Shown here piece by piece: positions 7,527 through 15,084 of a stretch of 19,065 nt of DNA. Each line of letters opens with the position of its first letter. Within the stretch, counting starts at the first letter, position 1. The stretch is from Polaromonas sp. (lineage in GTDB: Bacteria; Pseudomonadota; Gammaproteobacteria; Burkholderiales; Burkholderiaceae_C), in assembly GCA_028292345.1 (NCBI GenBank), contig JAQGMN010000455.1, forward strand, positions 1 to 19,065, given 5' to 3'. The translations under genes and the position numbers were made by a program. Below the pieces are notes generated by a model, which was given only the letters and a program-made list of their open reading frames with translations, did no database searches and was not told the origin of the DNA.

Positions 7527-7559
7527 ACATTGATTGAATGTTCAAGATTGAATCAATGT
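7527..7559 (+). promoter_or_regulatory. Inverted and direct repeats upstream of the first Bug receptor gene (candidate operator)
   Basis: ACATTGATT at 7527-7535 and AATCAATGT at 7551-7559 form a perfect 9-bp inverted repeat with a 15-base spacer. Inside the same span GATTGAAT occurs twice as a direct repeat (7532-7539 and 7546-7553), and TTGAA/TTCAA forms a smaller dyad at 7534-7545. No T run follows, so it is not an ordinary terminator. A possible sigma-70-like promoter overlaps its right side: TTGAAT at 7548-7553 and TAGGAT at 7571-7576 with a 17-base spacer. An operator that controls the downstream operon is a reasonable reading. Confidence 0.5.
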
Positions 7560-7561
7560 CA

Positions 7562-7608
7562 GCTTGTCTCTAGGATCTAGGTGCTAGCTTAAAAATCAGG
7601 AGACAAGC
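7562..7608 (+). promoter_or_regulatory. Inverted repeat covering the ribosome binding site of the first Bug receptor gene
   Basis: GCTTGTCTC at 7562-7570 is the exact reverse complement of GAGACAAGC at 7600-7608. The right arm includes most of the Shine-Dalgarno AGGAGA (7598-7603) and ends directly against the ATG at 7609. Between the arms is a small CTAG-GTG-CTAG hairpin (7577-7587). If the transcript starts upstream of 7562, the RNA could hide the ribosome binding site. If it starts near 7583, as one candidate promoter suggests, the left arm would not be transcribed. Confidence 0.5.
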
Positions 7609-8583
7609 ATGAACATCAACCGCCGCCTCTGGGCCGTCGCCGCCTGCACTTTCGTTGTCCTCACCGGTCCACTGGCCCATGCGCAGGACTACCCGACCAA
7701 ACCCATCCGCATCATCGTGCCGCTGCCCCCTGGCGGCTCCAACGACGTTCTGGCCCGTCTGCTGGGTCAAAAGATGTCCGAGGCATTCGGCCAGCCGGTG
7801 ATCGTCGAGAACAAGCCGGGCGCCGCCGGCAACATCGCGACCGACTTCGTCGCCAAGTCGCCGCCCGACGGCTATACCCTCGCCATTGCGCCCAACCAGA
7901 CGGTCGCGGTCAACCCGGTGCTGTATCCCAAGCTGCCTTTCGACGTGGTCAAGGACTTGGAAGGCGTGTCCATGCTCGGCCGCGTGCCCATGGTGCTGGT
8001 GGTCTCACCCAAGGTCACCGCCAAGACCGTGGCCGAGCTGATCGCACAGGCCAGGGCCGAGCCGGACAAGCTGACCTATGCGTCTGCCGGCGCTGGCAGC
8101 CCACAGCACATGGCGGCCGAGGTCTTCAAGTCCATGACGGGCACTCGCCTCACACAGATTCCGTACAAGGGCTCAGCTCCGGCGCTCATCGACGTGCTGG
8201 GCGGCACGGTGGACATCATGTTCTGTCCAATCAATTCGGCGCTGCCGCACATCCGCAGCGGCAAGCTGCGCGCGCTGGGCACGACCGGCACCGGACGCCT
8301 GGCGCTGCTCAATGGCGTGCCGACGATTGCCGAAACCGTTTCCGGCTACGAAAGCGATATCTGGATCGGCATGGTCACGCCGGCCAAGACGCCGCCCGCC
8401 ATCGTGGACAAACTCAATGCCGAGCTGCGCCGCGCGCTAATGCTGCCTGACGTCAAGGACAAGCTGGCGGAGCAAGGCATCTATGCAGAAGCCAGCAGTG
8501 CCGCCGACTTCACCAAACTGATCGCCAGCGACCAGAAACGCTGGGCTGCGGTGATCAAGGCCGCTGACATCAAGCCCGAATGA
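7609..8583 (+). CDS. Bug/TctC-family periplasmic solute-binding protein (first copy)
   Basis: This is a periplasmic receptor of the Bug family (tripartite tricarboxylate transporter TctC type), which binds small carboxylic acids. The 324-residue protein begins with a signal peptide, a hydrophobic stretch at about residues 8-22 ending in AHA-Q, with likely cleavage after A25. The mature start DYPTKPIRIIVPLPPGG and the segments ENKPGAAGNIATDFVAKSPPDGYT, TYASAGAGSPQHMAAEVFK and YKGSAPALIDVLGG are characteristic. The start has a good Shine-Dalgarno, AGGAGA at 7598-7603. It precedes the ThDP enzyme and the aldehyde dehydrogenase in one apparent operon, so its ligand is probably their substrate or a precursor. 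No TctA or TctB membrane genes are present in the window. The ligand cannot be told from sequence. Confidence 0.92.
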   Translation: MNINRRLWAVAACTFVVLTGPLAHAQDYPTKPIRIIVPLPPGGSNDVLARLLGQKMSEAFGQPVIVENKPGAAGNIATDFVAKSPPDGYTLAIAPNQTVAVNPVLYPKLPFDVVKDLEGVSMLGRVPMVLVVSPKVTAKTVAELIAQARAEPDKLTYASAGAGSPQHMAAEVFKSMTGTRLTQIPYKGSAPALIDVLGGTVDIMFCPINSALPHIRSGKLRALGTTGTGRLALLNGVPTIAETVSGYESDIWIGMVTPAKTPPAIVDKLNAELRRALMLPDVKDKLAEQGIYAEASSAADFTKLIASDQKRWAAVIKAADIKPE

Positions 8584-8629
8584 CACCGGGGTGCCTCTAC
8601 CCGCTTTCCCCTTATTGCCAGGAGTTCTT

Positions 8630-10411
8630 ATGACCGATTCTTCCGTTGCGCCAGTGCGCCGCGACATTCCGACACCTTCTGCGCCCGACACCACGGTCTG
8701 GTGCAGCGACGCCATTGCCGACATGCTGCGCGCGCTCGACATCCCCTATGTGCTGCTGAACCCCGGCGCGAGTTTTCGCGGCCTGCACGACAGCATCGTC
8801 AACCACCTGGGCAACGAAAAACCGCAGATGATCGTCGTGCTGCATGAAGAGCATGCGGTCGCGATCGCGCATGGCTATGCCAAGGTCACAGGCAAGCCGC
8901 TGGCCGCCATTTTGCACAGCAATGTCGGCCTGATGCACGGCTCGATGGCGATTTTCGACGCCTGGGTGGACCGCGTGCCGGTGATCGTGCTCGGCGCGAC
9001 CGGCCCGGTCGACGCGGCCAAGCGCCGCCCGTGGATCGACTGGATCCATACGGCGCAGGACCAGGCTGCGCTGGTGCGCCACTTCATCAAGTGGGACTGC
9101 CAGCCCGCGTCCATCGGCGCTTCGCAGGAAGCGCTGCTGCGTGCGAACCAGATCGCCACTACGGCGCCCCAGGGACCGGTGTATGTCTGCTTCGATGCGG
9201 CGCTGCAGGAATCCAGGCTCAGCGAGGCGCCCAGGATGCCCGACCCGTCGCGCTACCTGGCGCCCCCGCCTGCGCAGCCGTCCGACGAGTCGGTGCGGCG
9301 CGCTGCCCAGCTGCTTTCAAACGCCCGCCGCCCGGTCATCCTGGCCGGACGTGTCAACCGCGATACCGCCGCCTGGCAGCAACGCGTGCAACTCGCCGAA
9401 ATGCTGAATGCCGAAGTGCTGACCGACCTGAAGATCGGGTGCGCCTTCCCGACTGCGCACCCCTTGCATGCCGCGCCCAGCGGCCACTTTCTCAACGCCA
9501 CCTCGCGCGACGTGCTGCGCGGTGCTGACGTCGTGCTCAGCTTGGACTGGCTGGACCTGGCCGGCACGCTGAAGCAGGCCTGGGACAACGAGCCGGTGGG
9601 CAGCCAGGTCATCCAAATCTCGGTCGACCACTATAGCCACAACGGCTGGAGTATGGACCACCAGGGGCTTCCGCCAGTTGACGTTTTTTTAGCGAGCGAG
9701 CCCGAGCCGGCCGTCGCGCTGTTGCTACAGCATGTGACAAAACGCGAAACGCCTGCGCTGCAGCGTGCGCCGCTGCCAACACCTGCTCTCATCGGTCCAG
9801 GGCCAATGACCGTGCCCATCCTGGCCGGCACGTTGCGCCGTGCTGTGGGCGATCAGACGGTGTGCCTGATGCGGCTGCCGCTGAGCTGGAGCGGTGACCT
9901 TTGGGACTTCGCGCATCCGCTGGACTTTCTCGGCTACGACGGCGGCGGCGGCATTGGCTCCGGCCCCGGCATGGCGATTGGCTCTGCGCTGGCGCTCAAG
10001 GGCACCGATCGCCTGCCGGTCGCGGTGATCGGCGACGGCGACTACCTGATGGGCGTCAACGCGCTGTGGACCGCAGCCAACGCACAAATCCCGATGCTGA
10101 TGGTGGTCTGCAACAACCGGTCCTTCTTCAACGACGAACTGCACCAGGAGCGCATGGCGCGCCAGCGCAGCCGACCGGTGGAAAACCGCTGGATTGGCCA
10201 GCGCATTGCCAACCCCGAACCCGACCTGGCCATGATGGCCCGCGCCCAGGGCTTGACGGCCTTCGGTCCGATCGAGGACGCGTCCGAATTCGAGCGCGTG
10301 CTGGCCGAGGCCATTGCCCTTGTCAAGGAGGGCGCCACGGTCGTCATCGACGCGGTGGTGCAAACCGGGTACAGCCCGTCGATGACAGCCGGCCTGACAA
10401 GGGCCGACTGA
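8630..10411 (+). CDS. Thiamine-diphosphate-dependent enzyme, benzoylformate decarboxylase/acetolactate synthase-like
   Basis: The 593-residue protein has the three-domain layout of ThDP-dependent 2-oxo acid decarboxylases and synthases. The pyrimidine-binding domain contains LHEEHAVAIAHGYAKVTGKP with the cofactor-activating Glu at residue 73, and LHSN with His96, in the same place as an active-site His of benzoylformate decarboxylase. The diphosphate-binding domain shows GDG at 468-470 and NN at 495-496. The ATG at 8630 is chosen because GGAG at 8621-8624 precedes it; the frame is open back to 8591 without support. It begins 46 bases after the Bug receptor gene, and the next gene is an aldehyde dehydrogenase, so a non-oxidative decarboxylation giving an aldehyde is plausible. 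Carboligation as in acetolactate synthases is the alternative. The substrate is unknown. Confidence 0.85.
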   Translation: MTDSSVAPVRRDIPTPSAPDTTVWCSDAIADMLRALDIPYVLLNPGASFRGLHDSIVNHLGNEKPQMIVVLHEEHAVAIAHGYAKVTGKPLAAILHSNVGLMHGSMAIFDAWVDRVPVIVLGATGPVDAAKRRPWIDWIHTAQDQAALVRHFIKWDCQPASIGASQEALLRANQIATTAPQGPVYVCFDAALQESRLSEAPRMPDPSRYLAPPPAQPSDESVRRAAQLLSNARRPVILAGRVNRDTAAWQQRVQLAEMLNAEVLTDLKIGCAFPTAHPLHAAPSGHFLNATSRDVLRGADVVLSLDWLDLAGTLKQAWDNEPVGSQVIQISVDHYSHNGWSMDHQGLPPVDVFLASEPEPAVALLLQHVTKRETPALQRAPLPTPALIGPGPMTVPILAGTLRRAVGDQTVCLMRLPLSWSGDLWDFAHPLDFLGYDGGGGIGSGPGMAIGSALALKGTDRLPVAVIGDGDYLMGVNALWTAANAQIPMLMVVCNNRSFFNDELHQERMARQRSRPVENRWIGQRIANPEPDLAMMARAQGLTAFGPIEDASEFERVLAEAIALVKEGATVVIDAVVQTGYSPSMTAGLTRAD

Positions 10412-10460
10412 AACGCGCTGAAATTCCCCATAAATTGAAATTTTCTTGCGAAGGATATCC

Positions 10461-11933
10461 ATGCGGGCAAAAGACATTCCAAGCGGCATCCTGCCGACCC
10501 AACGCGGCCTTTACTACGGCGGCGCCTGGCACGACCCCAGGGCCGGTGGATCGGCCGAAACTTTCAACCCGACCTACAACGAAATCATCACCACGGCGCC
10601 GATTGCCGATGCCGACGATGTCGACGCTGCCGTGCAGGCCGCGCACGCCGCCTTCCCGGCCTGGGCGGCCACGCCGCCAGTCGAGCGCGGACGCTACCTG
10701 CGCCGCGCCGCCGCCGTGCTGCGCGAACACGCCCAGCCGCTGGCGCTGCTGGACGCGCTGAATAACGGGAATCCGGTGTCCGCGCTCGCCATGGACGCCG
10801 GTTTCGCCGCCGACTGCCTCGATTACTTCGCCGGGCTCGCCACCGAGATCAAGGGCGAGACCATTCCCATGGGCGAGGGCAACTTCAACTACACCGTGCA
10901 GGAGCCGCTGGGCGTGATCGCGCGCATCGTCGCCTACAACCATCCGCTGATGTTTGCCGCCGCCCGCCTGGCCGCGCCCCTGGCTGCCGGCAACACCGTG
11001 GTGGTGAAGTCGCCCGACCAGGCGCCGCTGTCCATCCTGCGGCTGGCCGAACTGGTCGGCGACATCTTCCCGCCTGGCGTGGCCAATTTTTTGTGTGGCG
11101 GGCGCGAGTGCGGCGATGCCATGGCGCGCCACCCGCTGGTGCGCAAGGTCACGCTGATTGGCGGCGTGCCGACCGGCAAGACGGTAATGAAAACGGCGGC
11201 CGACAATCTCAAGCCGGTACTGCTCGAACTCGGTGGAAAAAATGCGCTGATCGCTTATCCGGACGCGGAAATCGACAAACTCGTCAACGGCATCATCGCC
11301 GGCATGAACTTCACCTGGTCGGGCCAGAGCTGTGGCTCCACCAGCCGCGTGTTCCTGCATGAATCCATCCACGACGAGGTACTGGACAAGGTCACGGCAC
11401 TCTTGCCGCAGCGCCACAAGCCCGGCATACCGACCGATCCCAAGACGACCATGGGCTCGCTCGTGAGCCGAGCACAGCTCGACAAGGTGATAGGCTATGT
11501 CGCCAAGGGCCTGGAAGACGGCGGGCGCCTGGTGTGCGGCGGAAAGCAGCCGGACGATCCCGCGCTGAAGGACGGTTTTTTCTACGAGGCCACTGTTTTT
11601 GCCGACATGCAGCCGCACATGCGGCTGGCGCAGGAAGAGGTCTTCGGACCCATCCTGTCGGTCTTCAAGTGGTCGGATGAAGAGTCGCTTTGGACGCAGG
11701 TCAACGGCGTGGATTTTGGCCTGACCGGCTCCATCTGGACGCAGAACCTGAACACGGCGCACCGCGCCGCGCGGCGCATCCACACCGGCTATGTCTGGCT
11801 CAACAATGCCAGCCAGCATTTCATGGGCGCGCCCTTCGGCGGCGTCAAGCAGTCGGGCATCGGCCGCGAGGAATGCTTCACTGAACTGCTGGAATTCACC
11901 TACACCAAGAACGTCAACCTCAAATTCAGCTGA
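10461..11933 (+). CDS. NAD(P)-dependent aldehyde dehydrogenase
   Basis: This 490-residue member of the aldehyde dehydrogenase superfamily should oxidise an aldehyde to the acid. The expected residues are present: Asn160 in AYNHPL, Lys183 in VVVKSPDQ, the general base Glu256 in LLELGGKN, and the nucleophile Cys291 in SGQSCGSTSR. EEVFGPILSV and the C-terminal FGGVKQSGIGRE are also present. It resembles betaine/benzaldehyde-type enzymes, but substrate cannot be assigned from motifs. The ATG at 10461 has AAGGA at 10451-10455; an in-frame upstream start at 10446 lacks this. It is 49 bases after the ThDP enzyme gene and probably uses its aldehyde product. It converges with the lysR gene, leaving two bases between the stop codons. 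Confidence 0.92.
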   Translation: MRAKDIPSGILPTQRGLYYGGAWHDPRAGGSAETFNPTYNEIITTAPIADADDVDAAVQAAHAAFPAWAATPPVERGRYLRRAAAVLREHAQPLALLDALNNGNPVSALAMDAGFAADCLDYFAGLATEIKGETIPMGEGNFNYTVQEPLGVIARIVAYNHPLMFAAARLAAPLAAGNTVVVKSPDQAPLSILRLAELVGDIFPPGVANFLCGGRECGDAMARHPLVRKVTLIGGVPTGKTVMKTAADNLKPVLLELGGKNALIAYPDAEIDKLVNGIIAGMNFTWSGQSCGSTSRVFLHESIHDEVLDKVTALLPQRHKPGIPTDPKTTMGSLVSRAQLDKVIGYVAKGLEDGGRLVCGGKQPDDPALKDGFFYEATVFADMQPHMRLAQEEVFGPILSVFKWSDEESLWTQVNGVDFGLTGSIWTQNLNTAHRAARRIHTGYVWLNNASQHFMGAPFGGVKQSGIGREECFTELLEFTYTKNVNLKFS

Positions 11934-11935
11934 AT

Positions 11936-12862
11936 TCACCTGTCGAGATTGAATTCGGCGTTCATGGCATTCCCCGCGTACAGCGCCATCATCGTCTTGC
12001 GAAGCCAGCAATTTCCGGGGTCCGAATTGAATCGCTCGTGCCAGTGCTGCTTGACTTTGTAGTGCGGCATGGGCACCGGGGTTTCGAGCACTTGAATATG
12101 TTCCTGCAGCGCCAGGGCGCTGCCGAGTAGTTTGGGCACGATGACCAGGAGTTCCGTCTGCGCCACGATGCGGGCAACGCCCAGGAAGCTGGGAACCCGC
12201 AGAACGGCTCGACGCTCGATCCGGTGCTTTGCCAGTACCTTGTCAACAATCGAGTGTCCCGTCCCTGAAGTGCTCACCACGATGTGCCCTTCACTCGAGA
12301 ATGCGCGCCGGCTGACCGACCCTTGAATCCGCGGATGCGCTACCGAGGCCAGGCAGACAAAGCTCTGCGCGAACAGCGCCTGCTGGTAAAAACCGGCCTC
12401 GAGGTCGGGAGTGAACCCGACAGCCAGATCCAGGTCGCCGGACTCAAGACTGCGCCGGCTGGTTGAAGTGATCTTCTCCGCTTCGACGACCAGTCGTGGC
12501 GCGGCCTGCTGCAAGTGGTTGATCAACTTCGGCAGCAGCACGACCTCGCTGATGTCCGTCATGGCGATACGGAATACGCGCTTCGCCTCGATCGGGCAAA
12601 ACTCGCCATGTGATCCACGCGCGTTCTCGATGCGCAGCAGCGCTTCTTGGATGTCGGGGTAAATGGTTTGCGCCTTCGGGGTCGGCTCCATGCCTTGGGA
12701 GGTTCGGCTGAACAGGCGGTCATCGAAGTGGTGGCGCAGCTTGTTCAGCGCAATGCTGGCGCTGGCTTGCGCCATGCCGAGCCGCTCTGCAGCACGGGAA
12801 ACACTTTGGGTCTGGTAGATCTGGACGAATACGCCGAGCCAGGCGACATCAAGTTGAGCCAT
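11936..12862 (-). CDS. LysR-type transcriptional regulator divergent from mobA
   Basis: The 308-residue protein from the ATG at 12862 fits a LysR-type regulator. Residues about 1-65 (WLGVFVQIYQTQSVSRAAERLGMAQ...LNKLRHHFDDRLFSRT) form the winged helix-turn-helix, and the rest resembles the periplasmic-binding-like effector domain. It is divergent from mobA across a 241-base region, so it is the likely regulator of the mobA operon and of itself, perhaps with 3-hydroxybenzoate as effector (inference). The ATG has no Shine-Dalgarno. The frame stays open upstream, and a GTG at 13051 preceded by AAAGGAGG on the minus strand would add 63 residues; I prefer the shorter form because it begins where LysR proteins normally begin. 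The MobR known to control mobA in Comamonas testosteroni is a MarR-type protein, so this is a different regulator. Confidence 0.92.
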   Translation of the reverse strand: MAQLDVAWLGVFVQIYQTQSVSRAAERLGMAQASASIALNKLRHHFDDRLFSRTSQGMEPTPKAQTIYPDIQEALLRIENARGSHGEFCPIEAKRVFRIAMTDISEVVLLPKLINHLQQAAPRLVVEAEKITSTSRRSLESGDLDLAVGFTPDLEAGFYQQALFAQSFVCLASVAHPRIQGSVSRRAFSSEGHIVVSTSGTGHSIVDKVLAKHRIERRAVLRVPSFLGVARIVAQTELLVIVPKLLGSALALQEHIQVLETPVPMPHYKVKQHWHERFNSDPGNCWLRKTMMALYAGNAMNAEFNLDR

Positions 12863-12920
12863 AGAGCAATATATAAAAACGATATTCAAAGTATTGCATA
12901 TTGACTCTGGAAGAAATAGT

Positions 12921-13066
12921 GGGAGGCGGGGATAGTGGCGGATGCGCATGGTTCGCCTGCCTCGATGTATGAACGCGCAGCACGCATCGCGGCTGCCTCC
13001 ATGACATCCCGTGCCATCGAGGCCGTAATGCGTATCCACACCGAGCCCCACTGTCAATGTCCTCCT
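12921..13066. repeat. Nested inverted-repeat array in the lysR-mobA intergenic region
   Basis: Four collinear arm pairs are nested around a central hairpin. GGGAGG (12921-12926) faces CCTCCT (13061-13066). GATAGTGG (12931-12938) faces CCACTGTC (13048-13055). GGATGCGCAT (12940-12949) faces ATGCGTATCC (13028-13037). GCCTCGATG (12959-12967) faces CATCGAGGC (13015-13023), a perfect match. The first three pairs each need one G-U type pair. Inside, GCAGC (12977-12981) faces GCTGC (12992-12996). It could be a structured mobA leader RNA or the remains of a small MITE-like element with imperfect terminal inverted repeats. No target-site duplication is obvious. Confidence 0.55.
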
Positions 13067-13103
13067 TTCAAGAATTACCGATGACCAACGAGAGTGATAC
13101 AAC

Positions 13104-15050
13104 ATGCAATTTCACCTGAACGGCTTCAAGCCGGGAGACCCCCACGTTCTGGACGCCAGTGTCCACGTTGACCAGCAAACGGACGCGCTGCCCGCCGAGG
13201 TGGACGTGCTCATCGTGGGCTGCGGGCCTGCCGGCTTGACACTGGCCGCGCAACTGGCCGTGTTTCCCGCAATCCGCACCTGTATCGTGGAGCACAAGGA
13301 TGGCCCTCTGCAACTGGGGCAAGCCGATGGCATCGCCTGCCGGACCATGGAAATGTTCGAGGCCTTCAACTTCAGCGAGCGGGTGCTCAAGGAAGCTTGC
13401 TGGATCAACGAGGTGACTTTCTGGAAGCCCGACGAGCAGCAACCCGGGCGCATTGTTCGCCATGGGCGCGTCCAGGACACGGAGGACGGACTGTCGGAGT
13501 TTCCTCACGTGGTGCTGAACCAGGCCAGGGTGCATGACTTTTACCTGGACTTCATGCGCAACTCGGCGAGCCGGCTGGAGCCGTTTTATTCCCGCAGGTT
13601 TCTTGATCTGGCGATCGAGCCGAATGCAGGCGACTATCCGGTCACCGTGCGTCTCGAGCGAACGGACGCGGTCCATACCGGCACGGTCGAAACGGTGAAA
13701 GCGCGCTATGTGGTCGGCTGCGACGGCGCGCGCAGCGGCGTGCGCAAGTCCATCGGGCGCCAGTTGGTCGGCGATTCCGCCAACCACGCCTGGGGCGTGA
13801 TGGACATGCTCGCGGTGACCGACTTCCCCGACATTCGCTACAAGGTGGCCGTCCAGTCTGAAAATGGCAACCTGCTCGTGATTCCGCGCGAAGGTGGCTA
13901 TCTGGTTCGCGTTTACGTCGAGATGGACAAGTTGGGTGAAGAAGAGCGGGTGGCCAATCGCGGCATCACGCTCGACAAGCTCATCGCCGCAGCGCAGCGC
14001 ATTTTTCATCCCTACACGCTGGAGGTGAAGGAGGTCCCCTGGTGGTCCGTTTACGAAATCGGCCAGCGCATATGCGACAAATATGACGATGTCCCAGAAA
14101 TGGAAATCGCATCTCGTTTTCCGCACGTGTTCATCGCTGGCGATGCATGCCACACCCACAGCCCCAAGGCGGGTCAGGGCATGAATTTTTCCATGCAGGA
14201 CACCTTCAATCTGGGATGGAAGCTCGCCGCTGTGCTGACCGGGCAGTGCGGACCTGAACTTCTGCGGACCTATTCCGAGGAGCGCCAGGTGGTTGCCCAG
14301 GAACTGATCGACTTCGATCGGGAATGGGCCAAGATGTTCAGCGACCGCCCGCAGCACGATGCCGGCGGCGATTCGAAAGGCGTGGATCCGAAGGAGTTCC
14401 AGAAATATTTCGAGCGGCACGGGCGCTTTACGGCCGGCATGGGCACGCACTACCGCCCCTCGTCCATCTGTGCGGAAGCAACGCACCAGCACCTGGCCAC
14501 CGGCTTTGTCATCGGCACACGGTTTCACTCGGCACCGGTCTTGCGGGTCTGTGATGCCAAGCCCATCGAACTTGGACACGTGGCCAAGGCCGACGGTCGC
14601 TGGCGCCTGTATGTGTTCGCAGCAGCGACAGACCATGGGAACAACCTGGAGGCCGGGGTCGGCGCACTGTGCCGGTTTTTGGACGGATCTTCCGATTCGC
14701 CGGTGCGCAGATACACCAAAGCAGGTCTGGACATCGACGCCGTTTTCGATGTTCGGGCTGTTTTTCAGCCCGCACATACTGAACTGGATTTCGGGTCGGT
14801 GCCGACCTTGTTGCTCCCTCGAAAGGGCCGCCATCAGCTGATCGATTATGAAAAGATCTTCAGCGCAGGCGTGAAGAACGGCGCGGACATTTTCGACCAG
14901 CGGGGCATCGACAGGGCGCAGGGGGCCTTGGTCGTGGTACGCCCCGATCAGTACATCGCGCATGTGTTGCCGCTTGAGGAATACCGGGCGCTGGCGGATT
15001 TTTTTGCCGGCATCATGCGGCCTGCCGATACAGCTTCATCGGTCATTTGA
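13104..15050 (+). CDS. mobA: 3-hydroxybenzoate 4-monooxygenase (FAD-dependent)
   Basis: MobA hydroxylates 3-hydroxybenzoate to protocatechuate using FAD, NADPH and O2. The 648-residue protein matches the Comamonas testosteroni enzyme as I remember it, from MQFHLNGF to the thioredoxin-like C-terminal domain (about 460 onward). FAD motifs are VGCGPAGL (G39, G41, G44), GCDGAR with D207, and the GD motif IAGDACHTHSPKAGQGMN with D347. The substrate-pocket residues that I recall for the Comamonas enzyme, D75, H135, K247 and Y271, fall at exactly these numbers here, which supports both the start codon and the substrate. A modest purine stretch GAGAG lies 9 bases upstream. It heads an operon with a class II aldolase-fold protein and a Bug receptor and is divergent from lysR. 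Confidence 0.95.
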   Translation: MQFHLNGFKPGDPHVLDASVHVDQQTDALPAEVDVLIVGCGPAGLTLAAQLAVFPAIRTCIVEHKDGPLQLGQADGIACRTMEMFEAFNFSERVLKEACWINEVTFWKPDEQQPGRIVRHGRVQDTEDGLSEFPHVVLNQARVHDFYLDFMRNSASRLEPFYSRRFLDLAIEPNAGDYPVTVRLERTDAVHTGTVETVKARYVVGCDGARSGVRKSIGRQLVGDSANHAWGVMDMLAVTDFPDIRYKVAVQSENGNLLVIPREGGYLVRVYVEMDKLGEEERVANRGITLDKLIAAAQRIFHPYTLEVKEVPWWSVYEIGQRICDKYDDVPEMEIASRFPHVFIAGDACHTHSPKAGQGMNFSMQDTFNLGWKLAAVLTGQCGPELLRTYSEERQVVAQELIDFDREWAKMFSDRPQHDAGGDSKGVDPKEFQKYFERHGRFTAGMGTHYRPSSICAEATHQHLATGFVIGTRFHSAPVLRVCDAKPIELGHVAKADGRWRLYVFAAATDHGNNLEAGVGALCRFLDGSSDSPVRRYTKAGLDIDAVFDVRAVFQPAHTELDFGSVPTLLLPRKGRHQLIDYEKIFSAGVKNGADIFDQRGIDRAQGALVVVRPDQYIAHVLPLEEYRALADFFAGIMRPADTASSVI

Positions 15051-15084
15051 CGATCGCCCATAACCAACCCAGGAAACTTTTCAC

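Noticed and set aside
10344..12011. Open frame of 555 codons on the minus strand opposite the aldehyde dehydrogenase
   Set aside because: It covers the aldehyde dehydrogenase gene and the ends of its neighbours, has no family features and is explained by codon bias.
12901..12936. TTGACT and GATAGT as a sigma-70 promoter for mobA
   Set aside because: The spacer is 24 bases, too long for a usable promoter; a LysR-activated promoter with a weak hexamer remains possible.
13068..14963. Long open frame (631 codons) on the minus strand opposite mobA
   Set aside because: Antisense to mobA, which has exact active-site residue matches; its translation is His/Arg/Gln-rich and resembles no family.
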